Origin: Pseudisothecium myosuroides
Lineage: Eukaryota; Streptophyta; Bryopsida; Hypnales; Lembophyllaceae
Assembly: GCA_951799445.1 (NCBI GenBank)
Contig: OX637297.1
Span: forward strand, 3,844,001 to 3,908,000
Direction: 5' to 3'
DNA: 64,000 nucleotides
Every line of letters starts with the position of its first letter. The first letter of the stretch is position 1. Positions 1 to 11,811 of the stretch are shown here, in pieces. Position numbers and translations under genes: made by a program. The notes under the pieces are model-generated. The model was not told where the DNA came from, ran no database searches, and saw nothing but the letters and a program-made list of their open reading frames with translations.

Positions 1-780
1 CACCTAGGAATTCTACTTCTAAAGACTAACCCTAAAGTTTAACTTCTACTCTAAATTTTAACTTCTAAATGTAACTCTAGATTTTTACTCCTTTGAATTA
101 ACTCTAAATTTTAACCTCCAAGTTCAACTCTACGTTTTAACTTTTAACTCTAGGTTTTTACTTCTAAACTACTCTAAAATTTACCCTCTAAAGCTAATTC
201 TATATTTTGACTTTTAACTCTAAGTTTTTACTTCTAAAATTAATCCCAATTTTTAACTTCTAGGTTTGACTCTACGTTTTCACTTTTGACTCTAGATTTT
301 CTACTTCTAAAAACTAACCTAAAATTTAACTTCTACCTCTAACTTTTTACTTCTACTTTTAGCTTTGAATTCTACTATCTAATTTTTACTCCAAGTTTTA
401 CCTTCTAAGTTTTAATCCTAAATTTTAATCTCTACTTTTAACTCTAACTTTTGGTTTCTAACTTCAAAATTTAACTCCTATTTCTACTCTTAAAATCTAT
501 CTCCTAAATTGACTCTAACTTCCACTTCCCAAATTTACTCTAACTCTTAGTTTTAATTTCTACTTTCTACTTGGATTTTTGACTCTTAATTAACTCTAAA
601 CTTTTACTTTTAAACTACCCTAGATTTGACTTAAGAATTTAACCCCTAGACTAAACTTCCAAATTAACTCTAACTTTTGACTTCTCAAATTTCACTCTAA
701 TTTTCACCTCCTAAATCTAATTCTAAATTCTACTTCCTAATTTATAAACTTCTAAATCTAACTTCTACCTTCCACTAACC
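1..780. repeat. AT-rich degenerate minisatellite
   Basis: The stretch is built of loosely repeated units of about 20 bases that alternate CTCTAAATTTT-like and AACTTCTAA-like words, with almost no G. The spacing is irregular, so the array is old or poorly homogenised. It resembles but does not equal plant telomere repeat (CCCTAAA). No ORF of note lies in it. Confidence 0.7.
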
Positions 781-1580
781 TAATCTTGCTAATCACGGAC
801 TAAGGCCTAATCAAGAAAATCAAGGAGTGATTAGGAAAAAACGCCAAAGATTAGTTTAACGACTTACCTCATCGCTGCCGGTGTTGGAAATAACTTTGTC
901 CACGTTTTCGTACACATTCTCATCCATGGTACTCCCTCGGTTATTCCTTTCCTTTTCAAAGCTCACTACTTATTTTAGAAAATAATACACCCTCGCGATC
1001 TAACCTCCTTCTTTCCCTTTCTCCTTCCTTTTCTTTTTCCTTCTCTCCTTCTACACTAGTACTATTTCATCTAAGCTTTTATGGAGCCTAACACTATGGA
1101 TTCAATTTTCAAGGAAGTTTTAATGTTCCTCCTACCCTCTTACACAACTCCACCTTTGTGTCATTCTAATCATCCTTCCAACGGTCACCACGAATTCTCA
1201 AAATTTTCCTCCCTAAGCCTACCTAAGCTTAGGCCTAGGTCACTATTTATTGTCTCTCATCTTCTCTTGCCTATTTCTTCTCCTTCTTCCCTAATCTCCT
1301 TCCATTCTGATTTTTGTCGTTTTGGTGGTGAGAAAGTTGGAAGTGCTTGTTTGTAGGTATGTGCATGGAGGTGCTACTTCTATTCTCCTCCTTCCCTTTT
1401 GTAGACCCTTTTTCCTAATTCCTATTCCCCTACTCTATCCCTAGCCTATTAGACTCTAATCCAACATTTTGTTTAGGAAAGGGAAAAAAAAATCAAAAAA
1501 AGGAGAATTTTGAGTTGGGGCCCTTGGCCAAGCTGCCTGCCTACGTGGCTCCCTCGGCTACCGGCTTGGCTAGTGGCTGG
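781..1580. other. no supported gene; pyrimidine-rich tract
   Basis: A strongly C/T-rich stretch (about 1000-1070) is followed by low-complexity sequence. One 91-codon open frame at 1081-1356 has no recognisable domain and is rich in Ser/Pro/Leu, as expected from translating a pyrimidine-rich tract, so I do not call it. Confidence 0.4.
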
Positions 1581-1587
1581 GGGGGTC

Positions 1588-1612
1588 GGGTTAATTAATT
1601 AATTAATTAATT
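1588..1612. repeat. (TTAA)n microsatellite
   Basis: About six uninterrupted TTAA/AATT tetranucleotides. Confidence 0.8.
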
Positions 1613-1649
1613 ATTAATTTTTTAAAATATTGTTTCCTTGTTATTTGGT

Positions 1650-1850
1650 CTGTTCTAACTGGACTAGTTCTGGCCCAATCTAAACTAGACTGGTTTTTGG
1701 CCCGATCTTGCACTGAACTGGTTTTTTGGCCTGGTCTGAACTGGACTGGTTTTTTGGCCCGAACTTAAACTGGACTGGGTTTTTTTCTGGCCCGATCTGA
1801 ACTGGACTGGTTTTTTGGCCCAATCTTGAACTGGATTGGTTTTTTTCACA
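1650..1850. repeat. tandem ~32-bp repeat (TGGCCCGATCT... family)
   Basis: Six or so consecutive units share the words CTGAACTGGACTGG, a T run and GGCCCGAT, at a period near 32 bp. Units differ by small indels and substitutions. Confidence 0.75.
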
Positions 1851-2097
1851 TACTCAGGGAGCTAGACTTACAAAAACTTGGGGGGAAACTAGACTTGGGG
1901 AAAACTAGACTTGCTAAAAACTTGAGAAAAACTCAAGACTTGGCAAACACAAAGAGAACTACATATCTTAGAAGCTAAACTTTGGACGTTTCCACAAAGG
2001 TCTTGGAAACTATACTTTGGAACTAAACACCAAGGAGGTTTAAAGCTTAGCCGCTAAGTTGGGTTTAACACCAACTTTAGGACTTTGACTTAGTCAC

Positions 2098-2350
2098 AAA
2101 TTCAAAGCTTTGCCATTCTGGAGGGGGGTCCATACAACAAGGGAGACTTTAGAAGAGGGTAAAACAAAACATTTAAAGAATACACACAAGGGGGTTCAAA
2201 GCTTTGCCGTCCCGGAGGGGGATCCACTCAACAAGGAAAATGTTAGAAGAAGACTTAGAATAACTCAAAGAAAATGTGTAAAGGAGGTTCAAAGCTTCGT
2301 CGTCCAAGAAGAGGGTCCAGTCAACAAGGAGAACGTTAGAAGAAGGTAAG
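2098..2350. repeat. tandem ~95-bp repeat, three units
   Basis: The word TTCAAAGCTTTGCC or TTCAAAGCTTCGTC recurs near 2100, 2197 and 2287. Each time it is followed by GAGG.GG.TCCA.(T/A)CAACAAGG and GTTAGAAGAAG. The short open frames on both strands here are products of the repeat. Confidence 0.75.
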
Positions 2351-5100
2351 AATGTACTTAGAGAGCACACAAGTTAGGACAACGTGGTAACACAACAAAC
2401 TTACACACTAAAGGCCCCCCAAAGCGGCATCGCCAAGGTATGGTGGAGGCTTGCTCTAGGGTTAGTGCAAGACTCAAAAAGACTCCTAAAACTACAAAAG
2501 CTAGCTCACAAGGGCACGAGAAGGACATACGAAATATAGAAAAATCATTCAACTTACAATAAGAACACAAAGAGTACACAAGGCAAGATAGAAGGACCCC
2601 AAGGACCTTCAAAGCTTGAAAAACAACAACAATGGAGCCAAAAGTGCTCTAAAAACACCGTAGAGGTTTTTAGCTTCAAATGCCAAAATATCTAAAATAA
2701 CTTGGATCCACGAATCCAAAACAAGAATTGGGGGTATTCTAGAGAGAAAAATGGGGCCCTTATATAGGTTTCCAAGGGCACACCCCTCTTTCTAAAATTC
2801 TAAGGTAACCTTATCAACTTGGATTTTCATCCTCATCCTCAAAGATTTTCATCCTAATCCCTAAAAAACTACTTCTACTATCTATGCTGAACCAACATTC
2901 TAACTTTTAGAGATTAACTCCAATCGCCAAACGGATTGCGCCGTTGGCTCCAACTCGCCGTGTTTAGTCTTCAACCATCGTACCCTCTATATCGAAACCC
3001 AAAATCCATTGTAGGCTAATTTAGTTTAAAAAACCAAGTCGTGGTAAATTCCTAAATCTTGGGGGTCTCCTATTTTGAGAAAAATAACTAGCCTAGGGTC
3101 TCCGGTAGGTGCGAGAGACTCAGAAAGGGCTCTTGGTTGACCTCGTTTTGCTATCGTATGGTCCCGAAATGCCGGTCAACGTCGCGGGGACCCCGCCACG
3201 TAGTTAATTCCTGAGGAATCTCGTCGATTCAAGTACTTGCCGCTATCGGAATGTGGTGAAACTTTATGGAGCGTATTATTAACATAAGACAAGCTATTCT
3301 AATTTTTAGTGAGATTTTATTGTAACTTGAGTAATTTCCATGAAATTCCCGTTGGAGGTTATAATGGTTGACCACTCGGAAATTGTTCTTCTGTAAGTCA
3401 GAAGATGCCGGGAATTTTCATGGGACCGCTCAGGGAGTTGCCTGAAAGACATGTAGGTTCGTTTCCATACCTGGCATGATTGGTCAATGGAGATTAAAAC
3501 TAGCCATCTCCTTGAATTGACGATGGTGTGGGAATCTTTTGCAGATGAAGGAATCTTGGTGAATCGATTTCGTCGTTGGACTCTCGGCCTAGGATGTTTC
3601 CTAGAACACCATCCTTAGGCTGTAGATTCCTCCACAGGCCTTCTCTTGTGTTAATGGCTCCTTCATGCTAACAATCGGGATTTTGGGAATTCATCGGTCT
3701 AATGGGGAATTCTAAATCTAACTCTAGGACCCGACCTAGTGGCCTCACTATGGATCCCTCGGACCAACTTAGCCATGAATTGCCACATTCATGGTGGAAT
3801 TTAACCTTTTTGGGGCTATGTGTCTCAAATCCTCCAAATCTAGCCATCTCGTTATTTCTACTCTATTTTTAGGCGAGGTTTGAGGGGATTCTAAGTATAA
3901 ATATAAATCTAGACCAAATACTGTAATGGGTATGACACAACCCTATTCTGGTTCTACACTCTTTTTATGGCTTTTTGTATACTTTTATCAACTTTAAATT
4001 GCAAATTTCAAAAAAAAAATCTACAAGTCCCAAGTGACAAATTGGGAGCTCACAAGCACCTCGTTTCATAAACCCTTCAAATTGATCAGGAAACCGGTGA
4101 AAACCCTTATCCTTCCCAGATTCAATAAAAGAGATAGTCTCTGAATTACATTACCTGCTTGGTCTACTGCAACAAAGACACGCTCCCTTGAAGTTGCAAA
4201 AGACCACGCAGCAGCCAAATATTTTAAAAAAAAAACGCGTTGCAACTCCCTCGTTTGGACTCCCACACGCCCTCCAAATTCTTGACGTGAGGATCCGCGC
4301 TTTCTCTCACATTACAACGGCAACAACAACTCCAAAGAATCAAAATCGTAGCGCAACAGAATTAAAGAAAACAAAATGACGAAGGCGCAAGGGAAACACA
4401 AGGAGACAGCAAGAAGAAGTCGAAATATTTGCGAAGTTGGTAGCTAGGGTTTGCAGGTGAGAGAAAAGACCTACAATTGCGAGAGAGAAGATCCTATTTC
4501 CGTGGGTGAAGGCCCCTAAAGCCGTAGTGAGGGAAAAAGGTACGAGGTAAGGTTATTTTTTTCCTTTTTTTGGTATCTTTTTTTTTTGAATTGCCGAAGT
4601 CTTCATATTGACCCCCAAATGCCCAAGGACCTTTTTGAGTTTCTCGTAATTTGGTCAAAATTGAACAAATAATGTACATTCTTTTGAGTTCTATAAAAAA
4701 AATTTAAGAGTATACATGTTACTGATCATATAGGTAAATAAAACACTTGTAACAATATCACTTTATATTATGGATCGAAAAAAATGTAAGATGATCACTT
4801 AGGTGAATAAAATACAACAATATCACTTACGAACTGACAAAGATAATAGACTATAACGGTTGATTATGAACATGCAGAAACAAAAACAATGATTTGAAAT
4901 TAGTGATTTCCAGAATCAGATATTGGGTGCTAAAACTGCACTGCAAAAGAGTTATTTAGAAAAATATAATCCATTGAATATAAGAACTTGGCTAGGTTTT
5001 ATTGAACTTCGAAGTACTATTGGCATCAGAAAAGGGGTTATATTTCTCACTAATGCTCTAAATTCCAATATTCAGCCACATATTCCATACAAAATAGTAT
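2351..5100. other. unclassified repetitive sequence, no gene seen
   Basis: No coding region is supported. A TATA-like TTATATAGG near 2758 and CG-containing, moderately GC-rich sequence from 2900 to 3800 would suit a decayed LTR, but I found no matching terminal repeat or target duplication. The block 4380-5100 is AT-rich. Confidence 0.3.
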
Positions 5101-5111
5101 GTTGTCGCATA

Positions 5112-6120
5112 TTATGTTTCAGTGGGCCCACCATAGTAATAGTAGCCTCCTTGGGTAGAACCTCCATATTCCGTGGTTCCTTGACTCTCTTCCTTGCGGT
5201 CCATGCCACCTTGGGGATTGTTTGCGTAGTATGACCCTCCTCTTGTGGACCTAAGATAGTACTCCGAGCCTCCTTGGCTAGAACGACCATACTGCATCGT
5301 TTCACAACTTCTTCCCTCGCTTTGAGAGCCGTCTCGTAGGTCGTTACCATAGTGGGAACCACATCCCCCTCCTTCTGGGCCATGTGCACCGCGGTCAATT
5401 TCGTATGACTTCCCGTGCCCATGCTGTCGACCACGATCGTCTATGCTTCTGCGCATTGCCTCTAGCATGTCCTGTTTGTACATAATATCATCTCGGTCTT
5501 CTTGACGTTCATGCCTCTCTCCAAATGTCACGGGCGTAGCAGCATCATTGACATCATTGTCTTCTTCCGATTCATCCTTTGCATCCGGCATCACAACTGA
5601 CGAAAAATGTCCAAAGCCTCGATTGGACCACTCCCTCATGCAATCGCTTTCTACATTCCACTCCGTATCAATCACGTGGGTTGTGCGATTCGGTGTATTT
5701 ACATTTCTACCTAGAACTGTGCGCCAGTCCACTTCTTTGTGGAGTACAATCTCTGCCCAAACCATGGCCATGACCCCATACAACATGATATTTTTTTTCC
5801 CCTCTGGTAAACCGGTTGCCTGTCGGATTTCCTTGTATTGTTGCACAAAGTGATTGCTCTTACACGTAGTAGTTTGTCCTTCCCAACAAGGTTGTTGCTG
5901 CAGTGCACGGTCTTGATCCCAAAGTTTGGAGATGTGCTTCATTTTGATGTACTTTTTGTATATTGTGGCGTTCTACAGTTTCGTGGGCTCCTCTTCCCAT
6001 CCAAGTTCTGCTACACAAAATGGATTAGCCCAATCTTCCCAACTCATGTCCTGCGATTTTCCCCTTCTGGCCTTCCGACGTTTTCTCCAGGGTGTTCCAT
6101 GCGGTATAGTGACCTTGTTT
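5112..6120 (-). CDS. KLW-family protein, member 1 (unknown function, prion-like tail)
   Basis: Not recognised as a named family. The frame from 5942 down to a TAA at 5112 encodes 276 residues. Upstream the same frame continues to about 6120, interrupted by one TAG at complement(5973..5975). The N-terminal third aligns with the gene at 10.3 kb: a basic VTI...KRRKARR segment, EEE..KL, YIKM, I.KLW, NHFVQQ.KE, YGVMAMVWAE and the word VDW. The middle is acidic (SEEDND). The last ~90 residues are rich in Gly, Ser, Tyr and Gln with recurring S-x-GG-x-YY, a prion-like low-complexity tail absent from the other member. The true start is unclear; Met at 6047 is possible but the similarity extends above it, so an upstream exon is possible. 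It is probably a mobile-element or element-captured gene. Confidence 0.6.
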
Positions 6121-6228
6121 AAAATGAAAAGAACCGATTACAAATTTTAAATCACGTTGTCAAATACACAGATAAAGACTATAGGAGTTCCACCGCGTGA
6201 ATGAGTCAATTGAACAAGACCATTCGAA

Positions 6229-6245
6229 CCCCCACTATATAAGTG
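6229..6245 (-). promoter_or_regulatory. TATA-like element upstream of KLW member 1
   Basis: CTTATATAGTGGG reads on the minus strand about 110 bp before the probable coding region and between it and the GC-rich tract. It is a positional inference only. Confidence 0.3.
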
Positions 6246-6339
6246 GAAATTAAATGCAAGAAATACTTTAATATCCAAGCACAGCCATTCACACACCTAG
6301 CTAGAAGGGGCGCATAGATTCCCGAAGGCACTGGTTCAC

Positions 6340-6660
6340 CTACTCCGGAAGGGAATGGACTATGAAGAAATGAGCCGTCCGCTCTGCTATTTATGCAGTC
6401 GGACGAGGGACTAGCGGACCAGCCAAGGTGGCCGCATTGGACAGCAAAATGACGGACCTGAAGATCTAGCGGACCACATGCGTCGGCCGCTGAATCACAC
6501 GGTCACCGACAAAGGGCGGACGGAGATTGCGGTCGGCGCACGCAATTTGCGGACGGCTGTGCGGTTAGAAGGACGGGCGGACGACGGGCGAGCGGGCCGT
6601 TGGACGGCCGGTTTGTTTAAGCACAACAATTTCGAAAAAGAAAAAGAAAAAGAAAATCGT
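6340..6660. other. GC-rich tract A (CGGACGG-type)
   Basis: An abrupt rise in GC within AT-rich surroundings, with repeated GCGGAC, CGGACGG and CGGTCGG words and many CpGs. It lies directly 5' of the minus-strand KLW gene. Similar tracts precede the KLW gene at 10.3 kb and the hAT gene at 15.4 kb. Confidence 0.65.
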
Positions 6661-9600
6661 AGAAATGGTTGAAGGTGTTCTTCATTGTGATCACGATTCC
6701 CAATTTCACAACTACTCCTCTTCATGTCAATAATTTTCTGGCTTTACATACTAAGAGACGGCATTCAGGAAATTTATAGCCTTTTTTTTTCCTTTATCAT
6801 TTTGCACATTTCACTTCCATGGATACGTAGCATCACGTATTCACGTAGAAAAAGTTTTCACTGCTTAGAATTAAATGTCAGCATTTTGCCCTCCAAAATT
6901 TACTAAATTAGATCACTCTAAATTTTAAATACATTTTCCTTTTGTAACCTTGTACAGCTACCCTTTCGAGCAATTCACCATGATGGGACAATAACACTAA
7001 TTCAAATTCTCAATTATAATCTACCAAAACTTGTGATACCTTTATACAAAATTTGCATCTTCAAAGAACTGCAGGGTAATAGTTTGTTTCTGTAAAAGTG
7101 AAATGTGCTTATTTTTGTTTCAAAAATATTTACAAACGCAAATTCAAAAAATTTGTCACCAATATTTTCCAATTATGATTTTTGTACTGTTATGGAAAGA
7201 AAATGAGACAATATTTTCCAAATCAAGCAAATGCCAATTTGCTTTTTTGAAATGGAAATTATCTGTGCTCGTGAAAATTGCATACACAATATATTTCGTA
7301 AGATGGTTCTCAAAAGCGGCTCTACAAAGGTTACAATTTCAAGAATATTTTTAGAAGTTCAAACTGCAGTTCACTTACTTTCTAGAGCATAGAACATGTC
7401 ATAGATGAATTCTCCATATAAATGTTATTCAATGTCATCGTTCCTTAAATATGAAGCATTCAATAATTTTTCTATATTCAAATACTATCTAATGATTTTT
7501 GTACATGTGAAAATCAAGTTTTCATATGCTGGAATTTCTTTTGCGAATTCTCAATTGAAATGTTTAATATGAAAAATTTGAAGTTTATGGTGTGCACTAT
7601 AAAAAACCCCATAAATGGCCGTTGAAGTAATTTTAAAATGCAGGAAACCATTTAAAAACCATAATTATCCAACTTTAAATGCTAATATCTTCCATTTGGA
7701 CCGCTCAAATTTTGCACAATCTATGATATGTTTGGTTGCAGGTGCATTGCTTCTACAATGCAACGGTCTTGCACTTCGTGCGAATTCTTGTTGCAATGAG
7801 GTTGACTTTATTAGCTTCCTACCAAGCATTTGCAAGCGGGGAGCTTGGAAAACTGGAGTTGAGTCTGCTTCGTAGAGGTTCACTCCATTCTTTTCCCAAC
7901 TTCATGCCACATGTACTTTGCCCTATGTTGGATATGGGTGATTGTCCATTTCTCCATTTTTCCTATATTTGTTATGGCTTTTGTCATTGACAGTTTACAA
8001 GTTGAAATTTCATTTATAGGCCTATAGGGTTTAGGGTGAAGGAAAATAAATCCAATTACCATTTTGGCATATGATGCCAATTTTTGAACCATTTTTGGTA
8101 GTGAAATGGAATCTTGCTTGTTTTCACCTTCAAATAATGCGGAGCACGACGTTTACGCAATTCAAAGTACATTAGGTTACATGAACCGGCATATTTGCAA
8201 ATTTAAATTGAGCAAATGCATCTTCTAATAAAATGAAATAATAATACTGTCTAGTGCTTGTATTACGTACCTTGCTATTGAAGATGTGAATGTATTTTAC
8301 AACATAGTTGGAAATGACCACGTTCGATATTGTCGCATGTTCCACATCTGTACATGGCTACAATGTTAGTCAATGGAAGCCAAAAATAAATCATAGCAAT
8401 AAATGAGTAAGTTAGTGAACTTTGTATTGAACATATTTGTAATGAAATCATTTCACTTTATTGGATGTTACTAGGTTTTAGGATATGCCACAAGTTCGTG
8501 TAATAGTGGATATATTATTTTTAATTCAATTGTTGCTTCGTAGTTGAAGTTCCGTTCAATTTTAGCTAGCACTGTAGATTGGAGTGGAGCAAAAAATTAT
8601 CATATGAAATCAAAATGAATTCTGTTCCATTTTGTATAGTTTTCTATTATATTTGTGTCTACACTTGAAACTCTAATTCATTCTAATTGGACTTCTCATT
8701 CAAAATTTGGAGACAACCTTTGTATCTCTGCCAATCTCAGCAAGAGCTTCAAAATAGAGATCATTGGATTGGTGTATGAAACGGTGAAGTCCTCATTCAA
8801 TTTATTTATTTTTTGCAATTCACCATGATGAATGGGGTTTGAATGTTTGATGAGCTTGGTAGAACGATCCTTTTCGGGGGGGCAAATCAATGAAATACAT
8901 ATGCACTACAAACAATATCCCCATTAAAATTCGTACAACAACGTCACCATTGGGAATTTTCTGTTCCAAATCTTTTTCAAGGGTACAAATGGTTTCTTCT
9001 GCCCTTCACTGTGGCACATAGACTTATTTTAACAAATCTTGATGACTAAAAATTAAGTTTGTATTCTCTCTTTTTTTGGTTCCTTCATGTTCAACTTCAA
9101 TATTGCAACTTCAAACGATTAAAAGCCCAAAAGTGTAGTCCTACACTAGTTACAAACTACATTTGCAATTGGGATGAAAGTATCGTTCAATTGACGCATG
9201 TAAGGTTGACCTTTTTTTTTTCAAACATACGTATATAGTGTAGTATAATTTCCTATGGTTAGATGTGTCCAAAAAAGCAGATTTCAGTTTTCTGGCTCTT
9301 CCAAATAAAAATGGGAGGTCTATATTTTCTTGGGATTCAAGGAACAAATGCCGGACCATTGCATTTCAAAATAAATGAATTTTCATTGAAAGAAGCCTTC
9401 ATTGTGTAGGAATTAAGAAAATTTCTATTTGACCCTATTCCTAATACCGCAACAAAGTTTCTGCTAACTAATGTGAGGTTCGATGTTTGGTATTAAAAAA
9501 AAATGCAATGCATCATTCCATTTCTTCCAAAAGAACTAAAACTAAATGTAACAAAAAGTTAGTTTTCTGTGTTTAGTATTCACTGTACTCAATGTCTATT
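6661..9600. other. AT-rich gene-free stretch
   Basis: No ORF here shows a recognisable domain or a relative elsewhere in the window. A single TTTAGGG-like word (AGGGTTTAGGG) occurs near 8028. Otherwise I see only AT-rich unique-looking sequence. Confidence 0.4.
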
Positions 9601-9602
9601 AT

Positions 9603-9658
9603 GTAAGGTTTAGGGTATAGGATTAGAGTTTAGGGTATAGGGTTTAGGGCATAGGATT
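9603..9658 (+). repeat. degenerate telomere-type repeat (TTTAGGG orientation)
   Basis: Several TTTAGGGTATAGG and TTTAGGGCATAGG units in a row are variants of the plant telomere heptamer. This is an interstitial patch, not a telomere. Confidence 0.6.
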
Positions 9659-9867
9659 TATTATTTAATTGAAAATTAAAATATGTGAAAGAATAGCTGA
9701 AATTACCCTTCACTGCATTATAGGTACATTGGATGCTTGTGGAATGAAGTAGCATTGTTTAAAGTCCCATCTGAAATTAGTAGAATCTAATGTTCAGACA
9801 AAGTTGGACTTTGAAAGCAGTCAACTAAGTTGAACAATAAAAAAAGACTGCAGCGAACGAAGACGCA

Positions 9868-10105
9868 ATACGACGGGCGGTTGGTCGGGGCAATTGGCCG
9901 GTGTGGCCGTTTGGTCGGTCGGGGACGGGGCGATTGCAAGCGGAGGCCCTCGGCGGTCGGGGCGTCCCTCGCCGTCTGCCGCTCGACTGCTGCGGTTGCC
10001 GAAAGCGGTCGGCCCGTGGTCGGCACCGAGTTGGCGCGGACGGCCCCGCCTGCGTCCGCTGCCAAAGCAGTCCGCGCGGCGGTCGCGGTTTAGGTTTAGG
10101 GTCGG
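9868..10105. other. GC-rich tract B
   Basis: CpG-dense sequence with recurring CGGTCGG, GGCGG and GGCCG words, immediately 5' of the KLW member 2 gene. The overlapping open frames on both strands have GC-driven Arg/Ala/Pro composition and are not genes. Confidence 0.65.
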
Positions 10106-10116
10106 TCAGGTATAAG
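10106..10116 (+). promoter_or_regulatory. TATA-like element before KLW member 2
   Basis: GTATAAGGGGGG follows the GC-rich tract and lies about 235 bp before the ATG at 10343. The hAT gene has a similar GTATAAGTGGGAGG in the same relative place. Confidence 0.35.
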
Positions 10117-10868
10117 GGGGGACGACCTCCTCGGACTTCCTCACTTCTTCTTTCCTCCGACGCCAAGTTGGTTGTGCTACTATTGCTATAAGCGCCAGTT
10201 GCTCCTACATAGTGGAGAGTTGGGGTCATTGAGCTTTCATTACTGGTTTCTTTTCACAAATGCACTTGTGCACAGATATTGGAGGTCATTGGCGTGCAAA
10301 ATTTATTTAATTTCAAGTACCCACAATTTGAATTTGCCAATCATGACGGGTGAAGGTGTTGCGCGTATTGATGGGATAACTTTAGTCGCTGAAAAAAACA
10401 AAAAGGTTAAACCAAAGGGAGCAAAACATGAGCTTCACTACGACATTTTAGATGATTCGAACATCAAAGCCAAGAGCCATTAGGAGGAAGAAGCAGCAAA
10501 GTACTAGACGTCCAAACTCTGCAGGCAATATATAAAAATGTACCACATTGACAAGTTGTGGCCTCGGGATTCGCATGACAGTCACACAAAGGCTTTTGGT
10601 TGTAAGCCGTTGACTTGCAACAACAATAATTTTGTCCATCGATTGAAGGAAGTGTGGCGGGCCCTCTTTGGAGACAAGGCAATGAGTAAGGGGTACATAA
10701 ACTACAGTTTGGTGTATATGGTGTACGTGGAATTCATATTGAACCGCAAGGTGGATTGGAGCACGTTTTCGACGACAACGCAGGCTCCACTTTTGATTGG
10801 AAAAGATGAAATAGATATTCCGCATGTGCCCAATCCTGAGGCAGAACGAGAAAAAGTATTAAAAAATA

Positions 10869-11311
10869 CTATAGGGTGGAAGCACACTAATAGGAGCCAC
10901 TCGTAGACGTTATTGAGGTGCTTATAGAGGTCCTTAATGGAATATTCCACCAAACAATTGTCGCTTATTCATTTAAAATAGTCTTTAAGTCCTTTGTAAT
11001 GGATTCTTATTGCAATATTCTACCAAAAATTGTTGTTTATTAATCTAAAATAGTCTTTAAATCATCTATAATGGGTCCTTATTGAATCCAATTAAGTAGT
11101 GGTTACAGCTACATTTTTTTCCTTTTGATACTTAAAAATTTAACATAATTAAATTTTTTTTACATTATGTCATGTAGCCATAACTAAAAACAATGCTCTA
11201 CAAAAAAAATTCATATTTCAACTTATATTCAAGAGTTAGAATGAAGATTCTTAAAAAAAAGCAGTGGGTTACATCCAAGTTGGCTCCTATTAGTGTGCTT
11301 CCACCCTATAG
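10869..11311. mobile_element. MITE with 31-bp perfect terminal inverted repeats
   Basis: CTATAGGGTGGAAGCACACT... at 10869-10899 is the exact reverse complement of 11281-11311. If the inner end is GGGTGG..CCACCC, the flanks read TATA on both sides, consistent with a TA-type (Tc1/mariner-like) duplication. It sits in the KLW member 2 coding region, and excision to a single ATA codon restores one frame. Internally it carries two ~62-bp diverged direct repeats (about 10930 and 10995). Confidence 0.75.
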
Positions 11312-11390
11312 CCTTTGTGTCCGAGGCCTTGGAGGAAACAAGTGATTCATTACAATTTGGTTCTCCAGCAGAATTGAACAATGCCTCTTT

Positions 11391-11811
11391 GGTAGGTGCA
11401 GAAAGAGAGGTATTCTCGACTCCTCTAACGAAAATGAGCAATGTTTTCGTAGGAGGTGCGGAAGGAGAGGTCTTCTCAACTCCCCCAATAACCGTCTGCA
11501 CTACTACTGTGGGAGGTGCAAAAGGAAAGGTGTCCTTAAATCCCCAAAGGACCGTGAGTAGTGCTCCTGTGGGAGGTGCAAAAGAAAAGGTGTTCTCTAC
11601 TCCCCTAACGATCGTGAGCAGTGTAGGTGTGGGAGGTGCAGAAAAAAAGGTCCTTCCAACTCCCCTATCGAAATTGAGCAATGCGGTCATGGGAGGTGCA
11701 ATAGGAGAGGTCTTCTCAACTTCCCAAACGAAAGTAAGCAGTGCCTCCTTGAGAGGTGCAAAGGGAGAGTTGTTTTTCACTCCGCAAACAAAACAAAGTA
11801 GTGTCTTCTCG
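11391..11811 (+). repeat. seven in-frame 60-bp tandem repeats
   Basis: Units begin near 11391, 11451, 11511, 11571, 11631, 11691 and 11751. Each encodes a 20-residue module with GGA.G.VFSTP as its core. Differences are mostly substitutions that keep length at 60 bp, so the repeat is maintained at protein level. Confidence 0.85.

Noticed and set aside
1..780. Telomere array
   Set aside because: Units are not the CCCTAAA heptamer and the period is about 20 bp; only a loose resemblance.
1081..1356. 91-codon ORF after the pyrimidine tract
   Set aside because: Biased Ser/Leu/Pro composition from C/T-rich DNA, no domain, no relative in the window.
2700..4060. Possible LTR with a TATATAGG box
   Set aside because: No terminal TG/CA with duplication, no second copy in the window and no coding domain; evidence too thin to call.
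9830..10229. Several overlapping long open frames on both strands in the GC-rich tract
   Set aside because: Composition is dictated by GC-rich repeats (Arg/Ala/Pro/Gly), no domain is visible, and all frames are open at once, which is expected for stop-poor GC sequence.
11229..11780. 183-codon minus-strand ORF over the 60-bp repeats
   Set aside because: Antisense shadow of the in-frame repeat array; the plus strand holds the continuous domain structure.
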